A stretch of DNA of 37,377 nt from an uncultured Saprospiraceae bacterium (GTDB lineage: Bacteria > Bacteroidota > Bacteroidia > Chitinophagales > Saprospiraceae), in the NCBI GenBank assembly GCA_937922815.1, contig CALAJP010000068.1, forward strand, positions 1-37,377, read 5' to 3'. The number at the start of each line of letters is the position of its first letter. The first letter of the stretch is position 1. The notes under the pieces are model-generated. The model did not search any database, was not told where the DNA came from, and worked only from the letters and a program-made list of their open reading frames with translations. Below, in pieces: positions 36,167 through 37,377 of this stretch. The position numbers and the translations under genes were made by a program.

Positions 36167-36778
36167 TTATAAATATTGTTGTATATGTTGCGTAATTTCT
36201 GCTTCTGGAGCGTGATAAATACCCTGCCAACCCACTTGTATTGACATATCGATATTCAATTGATTATCATCAAAAAATAAGATTTCGTTGCCCGATGCAG
36301 AAATATTATGTTGGACAGTTTGGTAAATTTCAGCATCTGGTTTCCGCATACCCATTTCATAACTATAAAAAACATGGTCGAAGAAGCGAGTCTCAAAATC
36401 TGTAATCTGATATTCTCGTGCAAGGTAATCCCTCACATATTCGATATGAATTTCGTTAGTATTACTGAGTAAAAAAACACGATGATTTTTTCTTAATTCA
36501 ATCAGCATATCTAACCTTTTTTTAGGAATATCTAAAAGCAAAGCATTCCATGCTTCTTTTATTTGGTTTGTACTGATTTGAGGAGCATATTTTTGCAATT
36601 CAACCAAGAAACTATCGGATGAAATAAGCCCTTTTTCATATTCATAAAAAACATCGGCTGCATTTTCTTTATAGAATGCTAAATTAATTTTGTCTCCCAA
36701 TAGTTGTTTTAACATTTGGTCAGTACGCCCAAAGTCTAAATTGATTAAAACATTTCCAAAATCGAATATGATATCCAT
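36167..36778 (-). CDS. HAD-family hydrolase (YihX-like phosphatase)
   Basis: A 203-aa cytoplasmic phosphatase of HAD subfamily IA. Motif I is FDFGNVLINLD: the nucleophile is Asp6, and the second Asp of DxD is replaced by Gly, as in E. coli YihX, a sugar-phosphate phosphatase. Motif II is LLSNTNE, motif III Lys is in GMRKPDAEIY, and motif IV is FFDDNQLNI. A helical cap lies between motifs I and II (about residues 15-90). Sugar phosphates are plausible substrates by analogy only. Confidence 0.9.
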   Translation of the reverse strand: MDIIFDFGNVLINLDFGRTDQMLKQLLGDKINLAFYKENAADVFYEYEKGLISSDSFLVELQKYAPQISTNQIKEAWNALLLDIPKKRLDMLIELRKNHRVFLLSNTNEIHIEYVRDYLAREYQITDFETRFFDHVFYSYEMGMRKPDAEIYQTVQHNISASGNEILFFDDNQLNIDMSIQVGWQGIYHAPEAEITQHIQQYL

Positions 36779-36809
36779 ATAGTTTTTTTTGAAAATATAG
36801 TAAAAAAAA

Positions 36810-36840
36810 TTGAATATTATAAAAAGAAGTATTACTTTTG
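36810..36840 (+). promoter_or_regulatory. Promoter of the tRNA(CAU) gene
   Basis: TTG at 36810-36812 and TACTTTTG at 36833-36840 are 20 bases apart, an excellent match to the Bacteroidota promoter. It places the start of transcription about 20 bases before the tRNA. The downstream GIY-YIG gene has no obvious promoter of its own. Confidence 0.78.
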
Positions 36841-36868
36841 CAAAGCAATTTTCAAAATAGAAAATTCA

Positions 36869-36942
36869 GGTCCTGTAGCTCAGCTGGTTAGAGCACCTGA
36901 CTCATAATCAGGGGGTCCATGGTTCGAGCCCATGCGGGACCA
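36869..36942 (+). tRNA. tRNA with CAU anticodon (elongator Met or Ile2)
   Basis: A full cloverleaf folds: the acceptor stem GGTCCTG/CGGGACC has one T-G wobble, with discriminator A at 36942. The D-arm is GCTC/GAGC, the anticodon arm CCTGA/TCAGG with loop CTCATAA (anticodon CAT), the variable loop has five bases, and the T-arm CATGG/CCATG has loop TTCGAGC. The pairing G1-C72 and the lack of three G-C pairs in the anticodon stem exclude initiator tRNA. Elongator Met and Ile2 (with lysidine) cannot be told apart by sequence alone. CCA is not encoded (ACT follows the stem), so it must be added by an enzyme. Confidence 0.95.
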
Positions 36943-36979
36943 CTAAAAGCACTCAATTAGAGTGCTTTTTTTGTTTGTA
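36911..36979 (+). repeat. 69-bp direct repeat, copy 1 (tRNA 3' part plus terminator)
   Basis: Covers the tail of the anticodon stem, variable loop, T-arm, 3' acceptor strand, spacer and terminator of the intact tRNA. It is identical to 37309-37377 over all 69 bases visible. The offset is 398 bases. The copy in the window ends at the window edge, so the repeat may be longer. Confidence 0.95.
36945..36972 (+). terminator. Terminator after tRNA(CAU), copy 1
   Basis: AAAAGCACTC (36945-36954), loop AATTA and GAGTGCTTTT (36960-36969) form a 10-bp stem that runs into a T tract. Confidence 0.92.
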
Positions 36980-36984
36980 AAAAG

Positions 36985-37284
36985 ATGAAAGGAACAACAT
37001 ATATATTATACAGCAAATCGGTAAATCGTTATTATATAGGAGCTACACAAGAAGGCATCCAAAAACGATTGGAATCACATAATGAAGGCAAGTATGGAGG
37101 TAAGAGTTATACTTCAATGGCTACAGACTGGGAGGTATATTTAGCAATAGAATGTGATGATTATAGCCATGCGATAAGGCTAGAAAGAAAGATAAAGTCT
37201 ATGAAAAGTCGAGTGTATATCGAAAATTTAAAAAAGTATAAAGAACTCATAGAGAAAATAAAGAAAGAAACTAAGGGCACCTGA
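36985..37284 (+). CDS. Small GIY-YIG nuclease between tRNA repeats
   Basis: A 99-aa protein made of a single GIY-YIG nuclease domain, similar in length to the YhbQ/UPF0213 group. Visible: TYILYS (the GIY strand), RYYIGATQ (YIG strand, Tyr17-Gly19), the catalytic Arg28 in KRLESHNEG with His32, and the metal-binding Glu67 in LERKIKSMKSRVYI. Substrate DNA or RNA is unknown. The gene starts only 6 bases after repeat copy 1. Its last two codons and its TGA stop fall inside the duplicated tRNA sequence, so it fills the space between repeats almost exactly. It is transcribed in the same direction as the tRNA, but an intrinsic terminator separates them. Confidence 0.9.
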   Translation: MKGTTYILYSKSVNRYYIGATQEGIQKRLESHNEGKYGGKSYTSMATDWEVYLAIECDDYSHAIRLERKIKSMKSRVYIENLKKYKELIEKIKKETKGT

Positions 37285-37342
37285 CTCTTCCGAAAGCTTT
37301 CGGAACACGGGGGTCCATGGTTCGAGCCCATGCGGGACCACT
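37277..37342 (+). pseudogene. Truncated tRNA(CAU) remnant carrying a palindrome
   Basis: Matches the 3' part of the intact tRNA in two blocks: GCACCTGACTC (37277-37287, equal to 36893-36903), and GGGGGTCC onward (37309 on, equal to 36911 on). The 5' acceptor strand and D-arm are missing. Between the blocks, the seven tRNA bases ATAATCA are replaced by 21 bases: an 18-bp palindrome plus CAC. The remnant cannot be a working tRNA. The T-arm and 3' acceptor strand are perfectly kept. Confidence 0.9.
37288..37305. repeat. Perfect 18-bp palindrome in the tRNA remnant
   Basis: TTCCGAAAGCTTTCGGAA equals its own reverse complement over all 18 bases. It sits at the position of the anticodon loop and replaces the anticodon. 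Its length is six codons and it is in phase with the GIY-YIG frame after that gene's TGA stop. Confidence 0.95.
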
Positions 37343-37377
37343 AAAAGCACTCAATTAGAGTGCTTTTTTTGTTTGTA
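37309..37377 (+). repeat. 69-bp direct repeat, copy 2 (at window edge)
   Basis: Identical to 36911-36979. Includes a second copy of the tRNA terminator. In copy 1 the next bases lead straight into the GIY-YIG start, so another nuclease gene may follow outside the window. Confidence 0.95.
37343..37370 (+). terminator. Terminator copy 2, after the tRNA remnant
   Basis: Identical to the hairpin at 36945-36972. It probably ends the GIY-YIG transcript. Confidence 0.88.

Noticed and set aside
36869-36942. Initiator tRNA(fMet)
   Set aside because: G1-C72 is paired, and the anticodon stem lacks the three consecutive G-C pairs of initiators.
36869-37344. Group I intron with a homing endonuclease inside a tRNA gene
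   Set aside because: The tRNA is already complete before the nuclease gene, the remnant has no 5' half to splice to, and about 300 of the 398 bases of the unit are nuclease coding sequence, leaving no room for intron structure.

Overview
This 37.4 kb AT-rich window looks like chromosomal core sequence from a free-living Bacteroidota. Three signs support this. First, a large secreted protein ends in a type IX secretion (T9SS) type-B sorting domain, at 28763-31102. Second, several genes carry the Bacteroidota-type promoter TTG-N(16-21)-TAnnTTTG, most clearly upstream of rplS, serC and the tRNA. Third, the families present (YfhO, AsmA-like, stand-alone THUMP methyltransferase, P-II/AmtB/outer-membrane-barrel cluster) are typical of that phylum. 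I see no rRNA, CRISPR array, prophage or classical insertion sequence. Genus cannot be told from the sequence alone.

Layout, left half. Positions 1-42 hold the first codons of a truncated minus-strand secreted protein. A lipoprotein alkaline phosphatase (233-1342, +) converges with no gap on an AI-2E-family permease (1343-2410, -). A gene-free stretch (2411-2745) with two minus-strand terminators separates this from rplS (2746-3093, -). A cytoplasmic GH31 alpha-glucosidase and the glycerol-3-phosphate dehydrogenase GlpD (3308-7532, -) form a carbon-catabolic pair. From 16 kb down to 7.7 kb the minus strand carries a glycosyltransferase, a YfhO-family membrane protein, guaA, a substrate-binding-protein-like lipoprotein that overlaps guaA by 44 bp, a SpoU/TrmH RNA methyltransferase, a conserved unknown and a class I methyltransferase. 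An M1 peptidase plus a THUMP RNA methyltransferase (16043-18821, -) diverge from a highly conserved soluble protein of unknown function (18980-20401, +).

Layout, right half. A CAP-domain secreted protein (20533-21078, +) converges on a nitrogen operon, glnK-amtB-outer-membrane barrel (23920 down to 21134, -). An orphan acyl-carrier-like protein (24357-24593, +) diverges from it. Next come a small secreted protein, a secreted HEIWH putative zinc peptidase, penicillin-binding protein 1C and the T9SS cargo protein (24751-31102, +), ending in a 20-bp bidirectional terminator shared with serC (31164-32243, -). An AsmA-like protein, a secreted alpha/beta hydrolase and a HAD phosphatase follow on the minus strand.

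The most unusual part is the right end (36810-37377). An intact tRNA(CAU) with its terminator is followed 42 bp later by a 99-codon GIY-YIG nuclease gene. That gene runs into a second, truncated copy of the 3' part of the same tRNA plus its terminator, identical to the first over 69 bp. In the remnant, the 3' side of the anticodon arm is replaced by a segment containing the perfect 18-bp palindrome TTCCGAAAGCTTTCGGAA. This looks like a minimal tRNA-targeting nuclease unit of about 0.4 kb, possibly tandemly repeated beyond the window. The window stops inside the second repeat copy.
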